Assembly: GCA_039105265.1 (NCBI GenBank)
Contig: JAPFFF010000002.1
Coordinates: 4,960,001 to 5,024,000, forward strand
Direction: 5' to 3'
Length of the DNA: 64,000 nucleotides
Origin: Tritrichomonas musculus
Lineage: Eukaryota > Parabasalia > Tritrichomonadida > Tritrichomonadidae
The translations under genes and the position numbers were made by a program. The first letter of the stretch is position 1. Every line of letters begins with the position of its first letter. Below are positions 55,888 to 64,000 of this stretch, piece by piece. Below the pieces are notes generated by a model. The model did no database searches. It saw only the letters and a list, made by a program, of their open reading frames with translations, and had not been told where the DNA came from.

Positions 55888-57900
55888 ATGTTATATCGCA
55901 ACGAAAGAGCACATAATTACAAAATAGAAGCAGGTAATGTACTTGATACTTTCAATCAGATGAGATCAATGATAAATAAAAATGATGGTACACGCTCATT
56001 CTCATTCAGAACTGTTGACTGTCATGACCAACCAGCCCCATTTCATCAAGGCCAATATAGTCAAATTTCTCTTACACACCCTGATCATTTCATTAGTGAT
56101 GTTGATAAAGGATTCCTTACCTTCCATGTCAAACTTGATTTACAGCTCAATACTGACCTCAGCAAACTCCAACAGATTGATGATCCAAACAATTTCTATA
56201 AGCTCTTTGTTGGACTCAAATCTTCTAACCAATTGTTTGATAGATTGGAAATTCTTCATAATAATGTCAATGTTGGATATCAACAAAATGAATGCGTACG
56301 AGAAGGTTTCCTCTATTCTGCTGTGAAACCAGAAACAGAAAAGAAGCGAAGAAGATTTGTTCACAGTCTCTGGGAAAATGTAGCTTCATACTCACAAACA
56401 GTAGCGGGAACATATGTCAATCTCAACAATTTCAAAGAAAATGGTAAAACTTCTGTTGATTTCGATCTTAATGTTCCTTTTGATGATCTTCTTGCACTGC
56501 AGGCATTTGATCTCTTCCCTAATGGAATCATTGGTGATCTCTCTATAAGATTCCAAGTAACTCCAGCAGGTTTGGTTTGGGCAGCTATAGATCCTTACAC
56601 TGTTGCAGAGACAAAAGCTTTCCTCGAAGATAATGAAAGTGTGAGCACAGAGGAACTTGATAAACTTAAACAAATTACGGTTCACGGGCATCTCAAACAT
56701 CAATTTACACAAATTGGAAATGAAGCAGTGATTCCTGGTCCTGGCAAAGAACCTGTTCCAGACCCTGATCCTTCACCTTCTCCTGATCCTGATCCTACCC
56801 CTACTCCTGTCAAGTATAAGATTCAATATAGAATAGGAGAGCAATGGGATAATGATGATGGAAGTACTGGTTACACTGATATTCTTACAGATTTGGAATT
56901 CTATTTCAGCTATACTACAGAGGAATTTGCTGAGTTTGGTCTTCAACCTTCTGCTAGTGATGAAGAAATTTGTGTTCACAATCCTGCTGTAACACTACCA
57001 CCATTAAATCATGCTGACAAAAATGGACGTTATTACGCATGGCAAATTGTAAAGACCCCTGTTGTTAGTGCTCATCAAACATTACAAGCTTTGCACGAAG
57101 CTAAAGCTCAAGTACTGAAAGAAACTTATTCCTCACAGCCTGCTACCCTCACTGTAAACAGAATGACAATTACGTTATGCAAGTCCAATATGCAAGGTTT
57201 TGGAGTTTGTGAAGCTACAAGGCACGGTATAGAAGAAATACTGTCAAAGGGTGTTATAATTCCATCACAGAAAGTAGATTATCATTCATTTCCAATAGCA
57301 CCAGCAGCAAACGGTATCAAGTCTACTCTCAATATTCCTCTTATAAATGTTACTACACTTTCTATCATGTTTCCTAAACATCATAATGATCTTACAGTTT
57401 TTGAGAATCCTGTTTATTCAAATTGCTATCTAAATATTGGTGGTAAGAATTTTCCTGATGAAAATGTTTCTACAATTGGAGCAAGGTTCTTTGAAAATCA
57501 ACTTACTGCAGGAGACCTTGATGCGATTACTCTTCAATGCACAAAGGAGTTCGAAGACAGTATGACAATGCCTAAGAATGATGCTAATGGTGTTCGCTAC
57601 AATAATACTCTTAGTGATGCCAGTAGTTTTGTCTTCAATATTCAAGCTGAAAGATCTTCTGCAGGTTATTGCTTCGACGGAATTGACGGAGGTTTTGGCA
57701 ACGTACAGATTCAAGTACAAGGACAACCCATCTATTCTGGTGCAAATGACACTTACTATAATGTTATCGAACCTTCAGGGAACGTAGTCCATCCATGTCC
57801 AACACAATTATGGATTACAAGAGATTCTTACTTCTTAATGAATCTCGATGGACTTGTTTATGTTGATGATCAAAGTCCTGAAGGTAGTCAAGTAGAGTAA
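55888..57900 (+). CDS. Polinton major capsid protein of element D (670 aa)
   Basis: It starts MLYRNERAHNYKIEAGNV. It is collinear with C's protein, including the Pro/Asp/Ser linker (PDPDPSPSPDPDPTPTP) and the YKIQYRIGEQWDNDDGSTGY domain missing from B. The N-terminal and C-terminal blocks are the same as in B and C. Double-jelly-roll identity is inferred from size and context. Confidence 0.8.
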   Translation: MLYRNERAHNYKIEAGNVLDTFNQMRSMINKNDGTRSFSFRTVDCHDQPAPFHQGQYSQISLTHPDHFISDVDKGFLTFHVKLDLQLNTDLSKLQQIDDPNNFYKLFVGLKSSNQLFDRLEILHNNVNVGYQQNECVREGFLYSAVKPETEKKRRRFVHSLWENVASYSQTVAGTYVNLNNFKENGKTSVDFDLNVPFDDLLALQAFDLFPNGIIGDLSIRFQVTPAGLVWAAIDPYTVAETKAFLEDNESVSTEELDKLKQITVHGHLKHQFTQIGNEAVIPGPGKEPVPDPDPSPSPDPDPTPTPVKYKIQYRIGEQWDNDDGSTGYTDILTDLEFYFSYTTEEFAEFGLQPSASDEEICVHNPAVTLPPLNHADKNGRYYAWQIVKTPVVSAHQTLQALHEAKAQVLKETYSSQPATLTVNRMTITLCKSNMQGFGVCEATRHGIEEILSKGVIIPSQKVDYHSFPIAPAANGIKSTLNIPLINVTTLSIMFPKHHNDLTVFENPVYSNCYLNIGGKNFPDENVSTIGARFFENQLTAGDLDAITLQCTKEFEDSMTMPKNDANGVRYNNTLSDASSFVFNIQAERSSAGYCFDGIDGGFGNVQIQVQGQPIYSGANDTYYNVIEPSGNVVHPCPTQLWITRDSYFLMNLDGLVYVDDQSPEGSQVE

Positions 57901-57959
57901 GTAATCTTCTTTCTTTTTTTGTTTCCGTCAACCTAATTTAACTATTGCTTTCATCATAA

Positions 57960-59072
57960 ATGCTTGCTTACCCATTTAGTAGTAAGTACAAGTTTTTTGA
58001 ATTCAAGAACGTTCCTAGGGAGCCTTATGTACCAGACTATAAACTAAAAGCTTGTAAACAATATATGAAGCCAAATTTCAGTAACGAACCTGGTTGTTGG
58101 GAAGCTGATCTAATGTTTGTGAAGAACACTATCTATCTTGTTTTGATAAACGTTAATACTAGATTCTTAATAGTTGAGCCAATAGAGAGTAAAGAAACAA
58201 GAGTATTATCAATAAAGATAACAGATATTATAGTTAATTATGATGTTGATATCTTTACTATTAAATGTGATGGTGAAAAAGGATTGCAAGCAGTACAAAA
58301 TGATATAATTGTACTTCGTACCAACGATGATGGAATTGTATTTGTTCCAGCAATTCACAATATTGTTCGCGAAAGTGGAATGAGGGGTAAAGAAAAAATA
58401 TTAAATGAAATAATTAATAAACATAACACCAATGTACTAAAAACAATATTGTTGGAATACAATGATGAGATTGATGTAAATACTATTAAATCATGGTCAG
58501 TATACAGAATCAAATTTGTAGTAAACTCTTCTCCATATGCACTAGCCCATAAAACAGTTGATTCAGTTATAAGAACTTTACGTAATGCTTTTGGTACAAA
58601 CGACACAAAAATAGCAAACAATAATTATATGCAACAGATGGTCAATTATTACAATAATACTCCGCATAATTCACTACGAGTAAGAAACTATAATTATGAA
58701 AGTGATAGTAAATATATTTATTATACTCCTGCTCAAATGCAAAACGATATTGACCTTGAATGGAAATATATAAGAATGATGAGAAGCAAATTACAAAGTA
58801 TACACAAAAAACAACAACATAAAGGTCTATTAACATACAAGAAAGGAAATATAATTCTTGTTCATGTTGATTATGGTAAGACTAAAAAGAAATTTGATAA
58901 ACGACGAAGAGTGTTTAATGAGATAGCTGAATTCTTAGCGTACTCTAATGGTAATGTTATATGTAAACTTCAAAATGGGAATCTGATACAAGTACCTATT
59001 GCGTACACAAAGAAAATTGCAAATAGCTATGATGAACTAAATAAAGATTATAAACTGTACTTTGGTATGTAA
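57960..59072 (+). CDS. Polinton integrase (rve core) of element D (370 aa)
   Basis: Motifs GCWEADLMFVK, IKCDGE, HKTVDSVIRTLRNAFG, YYNNTPHNSLR, YYTPAQMQND and RRVFNEIAEFLAYSNGNV are all present. The N and C termini are shorter than in B and C. A stop lies directly before the ATG at 57960. The F6 gene begins three bases after the stop in a TAATAAATG context. Confidence 0.88.
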   Translation: MLAYPFSSKYKFFEFKNVPREPYVPDYKLKACKQYMKPNFSNEPGCWEADLMFVKNTIYLVLINVNTRFLIVEPIESKETRVLSIKITDIIVNYDVDIFTIKCDGEKGLQAVQNDIIVLRTNDDGIVFVPAIHNIVRESGMRGKEKILNEIINKHNTNVLKTILLEYNDEIDVNTIKSWSVYRIKFVVNSSPYALAHKTVDSVIRTLRNAFGTNDTKIANNNYMQQMVNYYNNTPHNSLRVRNYNYESDSKYIYYTPAQMQNDIDLEWKYIRMMRSKLQSIHKKQQHKGLLTYKKGNIILVHVDYGKTKKKFDKRRRVFNEIAEFLAYSNGNVICKLQNGNLIQVPIAYTKKIANSYDELNKDYKLYFGM

Positions 59073-59075
59073 TAA

Positions 59076-59405
59076 ATGACTAAACTATACTTCCATACGC
59101 AAGATAAAGAATTTCAGCTTCCTCTAGAATTTGTGAGCAGTAGGAACAAAAGATATATTGTCGTTCAGTATGTAGGTGCAATAGTGAAAGATACGCTTGT
59201 TGGCGATTTGATGGTGCACAGTGATATCGTTCAGCAATATGGTTACTGCGATCAATTTATAATGCTAGCCAATAGAAGACAAACCAAATATAGAAAGTAT
59301 TTGTTTCTTGGACATGAACGAAACTATAAAATCTGGTTCACTGACCTTTACGGAAATGTTATTGAACCTTCTGCATTCATACTTAGTTGTCTTCTTATTT
59401 ATTAA
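59076..59405 (+). CDS. conserved protein F6, possible penton-like minor capsid (109 aa)
   Basis: YFHTQDKEFQLPLEF, NKRYIVVQYVGAIV, GDLMVHSDIV, IMLANRRQTKYRKY and IWFTDLYGNVI match the other copies. It is tightly packed between integrase and the next gene, each junction reading TAATAAATG. Confidence 0.7.
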   Translation: MTKLYFHTQDKEFQLPLEFVSSRNKRYIVVQYVGAIVKDTLVGDLMVHSDIVQQYGYCDQFIMLANRRQTKYRKYLFLGHERNYKIWFTDLYGNVIEPSAFILSCLLIY

Positions 59406-59408
59406 TAA

Positions 59409-60779
59409 ATGACTGTCAGACCTGGAAAAGAAATTGTATGCGATGATGTTAACTATTCAACTCTTGCTGTAAGCACCAAAGGATATGTAATATATGCCTT
59501 TCCAATGAAATATGAATTGCCAAAAATGTGTTTGAGCAAAGGACAAGCTGTAATAGATAGCTATCCGTGCTATTATATCAAACTTGAAAAAGACTATTTT
59601 CCAACTATAATACTTGTCATACGTTTTATTTGTGGAAGAGAGGTTGTTGTTCTAATGAAGGATAGAGATATAGATTATAGTAAAGCAAGAATATTATATG
59701 CTTTTGATCTTGAAGCCTTCAAACCAAAGTTCGCAGAAATAAAAGTTGTAAGCAAATTAACAGAATCAAGTGAGTTCATATATCCTTTCAAACTTGATCC
59801 TGATTGTGACGATGATATTAAAGAAAAGTATGTAAGCCAACTTTCACAAAAAGTTGATCAAATTCACCCAGAAATCAAACCAGAAAATTATTCTCAACGA
59901 CACTGGTATAATTTTTGCTGTTACCAGGATAATAGAGCCCGTACACAAGAACCTCCTACCTTTCCTTGTTTATCTCCTCAAGAAAGAGCAGAACTTAAAG
60001 AAAAACGAAGATTAGAGAAAGAAGAACAAGAAAAACAAATGAAAAAGGCTGAACAAAGGAAAAAGAAAAAAGAAGCTGAATATCATAAAAAGAGACAAGA
60101 AGAAATAAGAAGAATCAATGAAGCACCGAAGCTTGATATTCAAACAGGAAAAATAATATATAACAAACCTTTTGATCTTGTTGGAGAAGGTAGGTACAAA
60201 GCTATAATATATAAGAGGCAGAATGCTAATGTGAATACAAATTTACATGACTTTCCAACAGAAAAAACAGAACTTGATATTGATCCTAATGAATCATTAA
60301 TATTTGACAATCATCCTTATCAACAGAGGCCAGCATTAAAGTATCAAGCACGTTCAACTCAAGAAGTACCAAAACCTCCGAAACCACCAGTACCGAAGAA
60401 GACAGCCACGCTCCGGCCGAGCCTTCGCGAAGCTGGGGCAAAGAGAAAAGAAATTATACCAAAATCTACAAAGCTTGTCAGAGATAGAATAAGACGAGCA
60501 CATAATGAAAAGCGCTATGATTATTCCAGTGATAGTGATAGTGATAGTGAGCCTATGGAAATTCAATATGGATATCTTGTTATGAATGATGAACCACCTC
60601 CACCAAAACCCCAACAACCACCTTTACCAAAACCCCAACAACAACAAATTTTCCCACCGAGGCCGCCAGCAATGAGAATTGTAAAAGATGATGAACCTAA
60701 AAAAGACAAACCAGGCACGAGGTCAACTCCAAAAATAAAAAAGTTCTATCTCCATCAGGACTTGACGATTCTATTATAA
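59409..60779 (+). CDS. hypothetical protein in the variable slot next to F6 (456 aa)
   Basis: A folded, strand-rich N terminus (TIILVIRFICGREVVVLMKD) is followed by a long charged helix (KRRLEKEEQEKQMKKAEQRK) and Pro-rich low-complexity sequence (PPPPKPQQPPLPKPQQQQ). A SDSDSDSE run lies near 60530-60550. The plan parallels 16113-17594 and 42898-43893 without clear identity. No family was recognised. Confidence 0.55.
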   Translation: MTVRPGKEIVCDDVNYSTLAVSTKGYVIYAFPMKYELPKMCLSKGQAVIDSYPCYYIKLEKDYFPTIILVIRFICGREVVVLMKDRDIDYSKARILYAFDLEAFKPKFAEIKVVSKLTESSEFIYPFKLDPDCDDDIKEKYVSQLSQKVDQIHPEIKPENYSQRHWYNFCCYQDNRARTQEPPTFPCLSPQERAELKEKRRLEKEEQEKQMKKAEQRKKKKEAEYHKKRQEEIRRINEAPKLDIQTGKIIYNKPFDLVGEGRYKAIIYKRQNANVNTNLHDFPTEKTELDIDPNESLIFDNHPYQQRPALKYQARSTQEVPKPPKPPVPKKTATLRPSLREAGAKRKEIIPKSTKLVRDRIRRAHNEKRYDYSSDSDSDSEPMEIQYGYLVMNDEPPPPKPQQPPLPKPQQQQIFPPRPPAMRIVKDDEPKKDKPGTRSTPKIKKFYLHQDLTILL

Positions 60780-60783
60780 ATAT

Positions 60784-63387
60784 TTAAGCTTCATCCTCAT
60801 CATCTTCATCACTTGTAAGTGCATCTACGGTTTTGATATCATAGCGATAAACATCATTCTTACGGTCTATTTGTTGTTGCTTGTATTGTTCTTTATAAGC
60901 TGCATATTTACTACCACTACCATAAAGTTTATCCACAATAGCTGTCAAACGTTTTGTATAGTAAGCTTTGTTCTCTTTAAGTTCTTTTGGTGTTGCAGAC
61001 AGAACTTGTTCTTGTATAAGTTCTTGTATAGCTTCTTGTCCAGGCTTCTCTCCTAACATGAGTATTTCTGCGAAAACTAATAGGAACAATCTTTCTATAA
61101 GTTTAATGAAAGAAATATGAACTTTATTATCACTCTTGTCAAAGCTCTCTACTTTAATTTCACCCGTCTTGATATCTATGATAGGATCTATGTAATCTGT
61201 TCCTATTTTTACAACTTTTGGTCCTGCTCTTTCGTTATAAGCTGCTTTGTGATCTCGTTTGTAGTTTGCCCAAGCAGGGTATGTTAGAAGTTTACCTCCG
61301 AAATCTTTTGTTTCTATCTCTCTCTTGACACTAAGATCAACAACAATAATATACATAGCATTTGAAACTCCTAAATAGTTAAGAAGTCTTATTACAGATT
61401 TGTATTCTGGATACGCTACTTCCCAAAAGAACTTCCAAAGATAAGAGAAAATAGATGCCCAATACGAACTAGGAGACAATCTTTTGCTTATTCTTGGCTT
61501 TCCTAAGCCCAATTTTGTATAATGATCTGTATACTTTTGCATTTCTTCTGTTTCTTTAAGTTTATATTCACCTTTGGCCCAATCAACACTGTCAATAGAC
61601 TTTTGAAATTGTGCTGCTAGCCAAACATTAAATGGAGTTTCTTTTCTAGCTTCACGTGATTTGTATTTTGATTTCCATACTTTCTTATACGGACTAGCAC
61701 GAACAATCTTATAGCCATTAACGATTCTTGGTACTCCACGTTTATCCACAAGAACAATATCATCAACTAGGTCTCCGTTCAAATCTGTAATGGCAACACC
61801 GTTAGGATCTTTTGCGTTTGGTGGAAGAAGCCTGTAGCGAGGTTGTCCAGAATCGTCAACATGATTATAAGCATATTCTTGTGCTAAATCTCGTGTGGCT
61901 GCATTCGGTATGTACTTGATACGGAAATTACCGTTGATGATGATGTCTAATAATTGTTGATTGTAAAAGGAAATGTCTCCTTCACCTGACAATTTGGCTA
62001 TTTTGAAAGACTTTTTAAGTTTATCAGGTATATCTTTAGCATCTCTATTTTTTCTTTTACCAATAGTTCTTGTAGGTTTCTTAAACAAATCTTCTGTAAA
62101 GTCCTTGTCGGGCATATAAGTGTTTTCATGATTAAGTTCACCATATGGTTTGAATCTTTTAACAGCACTATCAGCAAAAGTTACTTCTTGGTCTTCTAAT
62201 GTTCTTCTTTCTTTACGTGGAGCTCTGTACGTTGCTAAAGATGTATTAAGATCATTAACTTCATCATCTTCAATTTCTCCATCACTATTAACAGTAACTT
62301 CTTCTCTTGACATTGTTTTATGATCGAATAAATATTCATTTTCATTGTCATCGCTATTCATATTGTAAAGAATTTCTCGATCTCCATTCTCAGAAATATA
62401 CTTTAATAATTGTTTCAGTTGCTTTTTGTTTTTGGGTTCTGTAGTTTCATCAAAAATGTTTGTCTCACGAATAGCATTATGCAACTGTAGAACAAGTTTT
62501 CTTACTCTGGTATCAGAATCGTCTTTTGGCGAGCAAGCACGATTGTAATAATTATACAGATTTTCTTCTGTGAAATCGTCATTCAACAAACCAAATTTAC
62601 GAAGCTGTGCAGCATCTACAGCAGAAGAACTTTTATATATTTGTAACAACCTTTCTTTTTCTTCTTTACTCATGTTTGGAGTACATGGTGAATCAGCAAT
62701 CTTACTCATTGTTTCTATATTGGTTTGCCTTCTTTGATTTTCGAATTTCATCAAAGCCTCAACATCTGATATAATTTTGTCAGAGTTTCTATTATAAGAA
62801 TCAATGTTCTTCGTCAAAGATTCTACAAGAGACCTAATTTGCTTTGTATCTTTTTTGTTGAAGATAGGGTATTTTTCAGGGTCATCAGCAATTCTGTAGT
62901 ATAAAAGAAGTGAATCTGATACATCTTTTTTTAGTTCAATTATCTCAGTAAGTGTGTTCAAATCATCATTATATCTGTTTCTATAATAATGTTGATCTGC
63001 TTCCGGTTCCTCCTCTTCTTCTAAATAGCTTTCTGGCTTTGGTGGAGATACTAGTAAAGGAATAGTTACAGTTTGTTTCTTAATCTTATCATCTAGTTTA
63101 TTAAAGTCTTTTGTACCATCAATCAACATATTTGTTAATTTTTCTTTTTGTTTTGGTGTACTTTGTTTGGCTATCATAAAGGAATTTTTCAGTTCTTCAA
63201 GTCTATTGATTATATCACTTCGATATTTTTTTGGGTTATCAAGACATTCAATGATATTCCAAATAATGTCTTGGTCAATATTTGCTTGTTCATACATATA
63301 TAGCAACATTCTACGGTAATTCATATCTTTTATTTGTTCTCTTATCATTTTTTTGATTTCTGTTCTGTCAGCTCGCTTAGTAAACAT
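60784..63387 (-). CDS. conserved large Polinton protein, family F8 (867 aa)
   Basis: The N-terminal helical region and acidic EEEEPEADQHYYRNRYNDDL block match C. The C-terminal half has INGNFRIKYIPNAATRD, DLNGDLVDDIVLVDKRG, IVNGYKIVRASPYKKVWK, FNVWLAAQF and KRLSPSSYWASIF. It diverges from the fibre gene by 14 bases and ends in an acidic tail (SDEDDEDEA). The function is unknown. Confidence 0.7.
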   Translation of the reverse strand: MFTKRADRTEIKKMIREQIKDMNYRRMLLYMYEQANIDQDIIWNIIECLDNPKKYRSDIINRLEELKNSFMIAKQSTPKQKEKLTNMLIDGTKDFNKLDDKIKKQTVTIPLLVSPPKPESYLEEEEEPEADQHYYRNRYNDDLNTLTEIIELKKDVSDSLLLYYRIADDPEKYPIFNKKDTKQIRSLVESLTKNIDSYNRNSDKIISDVEALMKFENQRRQTNIETMSKIADSPCTPNMSKEEKERLLQIYKSSSAVDAAQLRKFGLLNDDFTEENLYNYYNRACSPKDDSDTRVRKLVLQLHNAIRETNIFDETTEPKNKKQLKQLLKYISENGDREILYNMNSDDNENEYLFDHKTMSREEVTVNSDGEIEDDEVNDLNTSLATYRAPRKERRTLEDQEVTFADSAVKRFKPYGELNHENTYMPDKDFTEDLFKKPTRTIGKRKNRDAKDIPDKLKKSFKIAKLSGEGDISFYNQQLLDIIINGNFRIKYIPNAATRDLAQEYAYNHVDDSGQPRYRLLPPNAKDPNGVAITDLNGDLVDDIVLVDKRGVPRIVNGYKIVRASPYKKVWKSKYKSREARKETPFNVWLAAQFQKSIDSVDWAKGEYKLKETEEMQKYTDHYTKLGLGKPRISKRLSPSSYWASIFSYLWKFFWEVAYPEYKSVIRLLNYLGVSNAMYIIVVDLSVKREIETKDFGGKLLTYPAWANYKRDHKAAYNERAGPKVVKIGTDYIDPIIDIKTGEIKVESFDKSDNKVHISFIKLIERLFLLVFAEILMLGEKPGQEAIQELIQEQVLSATPKELKENKAYYTKRLTAIVDKLYGSGSKYAAYKEQYKQQQIDRKNDVYRYDIKTVDALTSDEDDEDEA

Positions 63388-63401
63388 TTATTATATTATA
63401 A

Positions 63402-64000
63402 ATGTTCACAATAGAGCAAGCAGGTAGCATCAAGAAAGTGAATACTATAGACGAACTTATCATTGATTATATAAGAAAGTATTCATGTCAAGGTGGTTTG
63501 CAAGGAGTGAATACTGAAGAAATCAAAAAAATGCTGGAGCCGTATGCACTTTTGACAGACTTATTTGAATTTCTTAAGACTGAAGAATTTAATAAAGAAA
63601 TAATGAAATATGTATCAAATGAGGAACTTGAGAATGAATATCGTAAGAAAAATGATCTTACTTATGAAAATACAACACTCTTAACTACGACTGCAGCAGA
63701 TGAAAGATATAACAGAAAAGATGATATTCCTACTGTAGTAAATTCACAGCAGTATGATGAAAGTTCTACCACTAATGATGTTGCTGTACCTACTGTAAAA
63801 CTGGTAGAAGAACTAACAAAATATAATTTGTTTAAGTATGATGCAGAAAAGAATGAAATTGTGATGACAAACACAGATAATAATAAATATGTGTCTTTAG
63901 AATCACATTATGGTAGACCTGCTTTGAAGATTATAAATTATGATTCTTCTTATAATGAAGCTAGTTTTGGAGCTACACCCTGTGGTTTTTTAATAAGTGA
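63402..64000 (+). CDS. fibre-like protein of element D, N-terminal part
   Basis: The ATG at 63402 opens a frame that stays open to the window end: MFTIEQAGSIKKVNTIDELI, LEPYALLTDLFEFLKTEEFN, then shaft-like repeats (YRKKNDLTYEN, DERYNRKDDIP). The anchor matches the fibre genes of B and C. The head domain would lie outside the window. Confidence 0.75.
   Translation, partial: MFTIEQAGSIKKVNTIDELIIDYIRKYSCQGGLQGVNTEEIKKMLEPYALLTDLFEFLKTEEFNKEIMKYVSNEELENEYRKKNDLTYENTTLLTTTAADERYNRKDDIPTVVNSQQYDESSTTNDVAVPTVKLVEELTKYNLFKYDAEKNEIVMTNTDNNKYVSLESHYGRPALKIINYDSSYNEASFGATPCGFLIS

Larger units (their letters stand above)
51292..64000. mobile_element. element D: Maverick/Polinton, runs past the window end
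   Basis: Parts in order: DNA-binding-repeat protein, F1, packaging ATPase, small membrane protein, F2, F5, F4, HNH endonuclease, F3, core-like protein, capsid, integrase, F6, variable slot protein, F8 and the start of the fibre gene. PolB and the right terminus would lie beyond 64000. The left terminus was not identified, so 51292 is the first gene and not a mapped end. All visible frames are open, so the visible part shows no obvious break. Confidence 0.8.

Overview
The window looks like a piece of a parabasalid genome, most likely Trichomonas (T. vaginalis or a close relative). It is AT-rich and intron-poor, starts in a host gene with tandem kinase domains, and is otherwise almost filled by Maverick/Polinton-class virus-like elements. 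Species is inferred from these traits; no marker gene is present. No rRNA, tRNA or CRISPR array was seen.

Layout. (1) 1-3677 is host sequence: the 3' part of a multi-kinase-domain gene, a short spacer with a hairpin, and a decayed pogo/Tc1-type DNA transposon. (2) Element A begins at 3678 inside that dead transposase and carries two tandem structural paralogues, a small structural-type protein, a stand-alone OTU-like module and a 712-aa protein-primed family B polymerase. A coiled-coil gene next to it (35244-36187) is probably also part of A. The right end of A is not identified. (3) Element B (8493-27808, 19.3 kb) sits inside a gene of A. It has two 337-bp terminal inverted repeats that read as identical and a perfect 6-bp target duplication, and it looks whole, with no obvious breaks. 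(4) Element C starts at 36188, inside the coiled-coil gene. It has integrase, capsid and fibre genes but no visible polymerase or packaging ATPase, and fades out near 51060; it is broken. (5) Element D fills about 51292 to the end of the window and continues beyond it. No break is obvious in the visible part, but its left terminus was not recognised.

B, C and D share one gene set: DDE integrase, double-jelly-roll major capsid protein, small amphipathic core-like protein, A32/FtsK-type packaging ATPase (B and D), fibre-like protein with a conserved C-terminal head, protein-primed PolB (B), and about eight conserved families of unknown function, including a 39-49 aa membrane protein. Order and strand agree in C (read in reverse) and D; in B the five-gene block from capsid to a 77-aa coiled-coil gene is inverted. 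C and D carry extra cargo genes: a KilA-N protein, an HNH endonuclease and a probable DNA-binding repeat protein. A is a different lineage by gene content.

Relative age: the DNA transposon is oldest, A landed in it, and B landed in A recently. C landed in the coiled-coil gene; its order relative to B cannot be told. All product names rest on reading motifs and comparing the copies within the window; no database search was possible.
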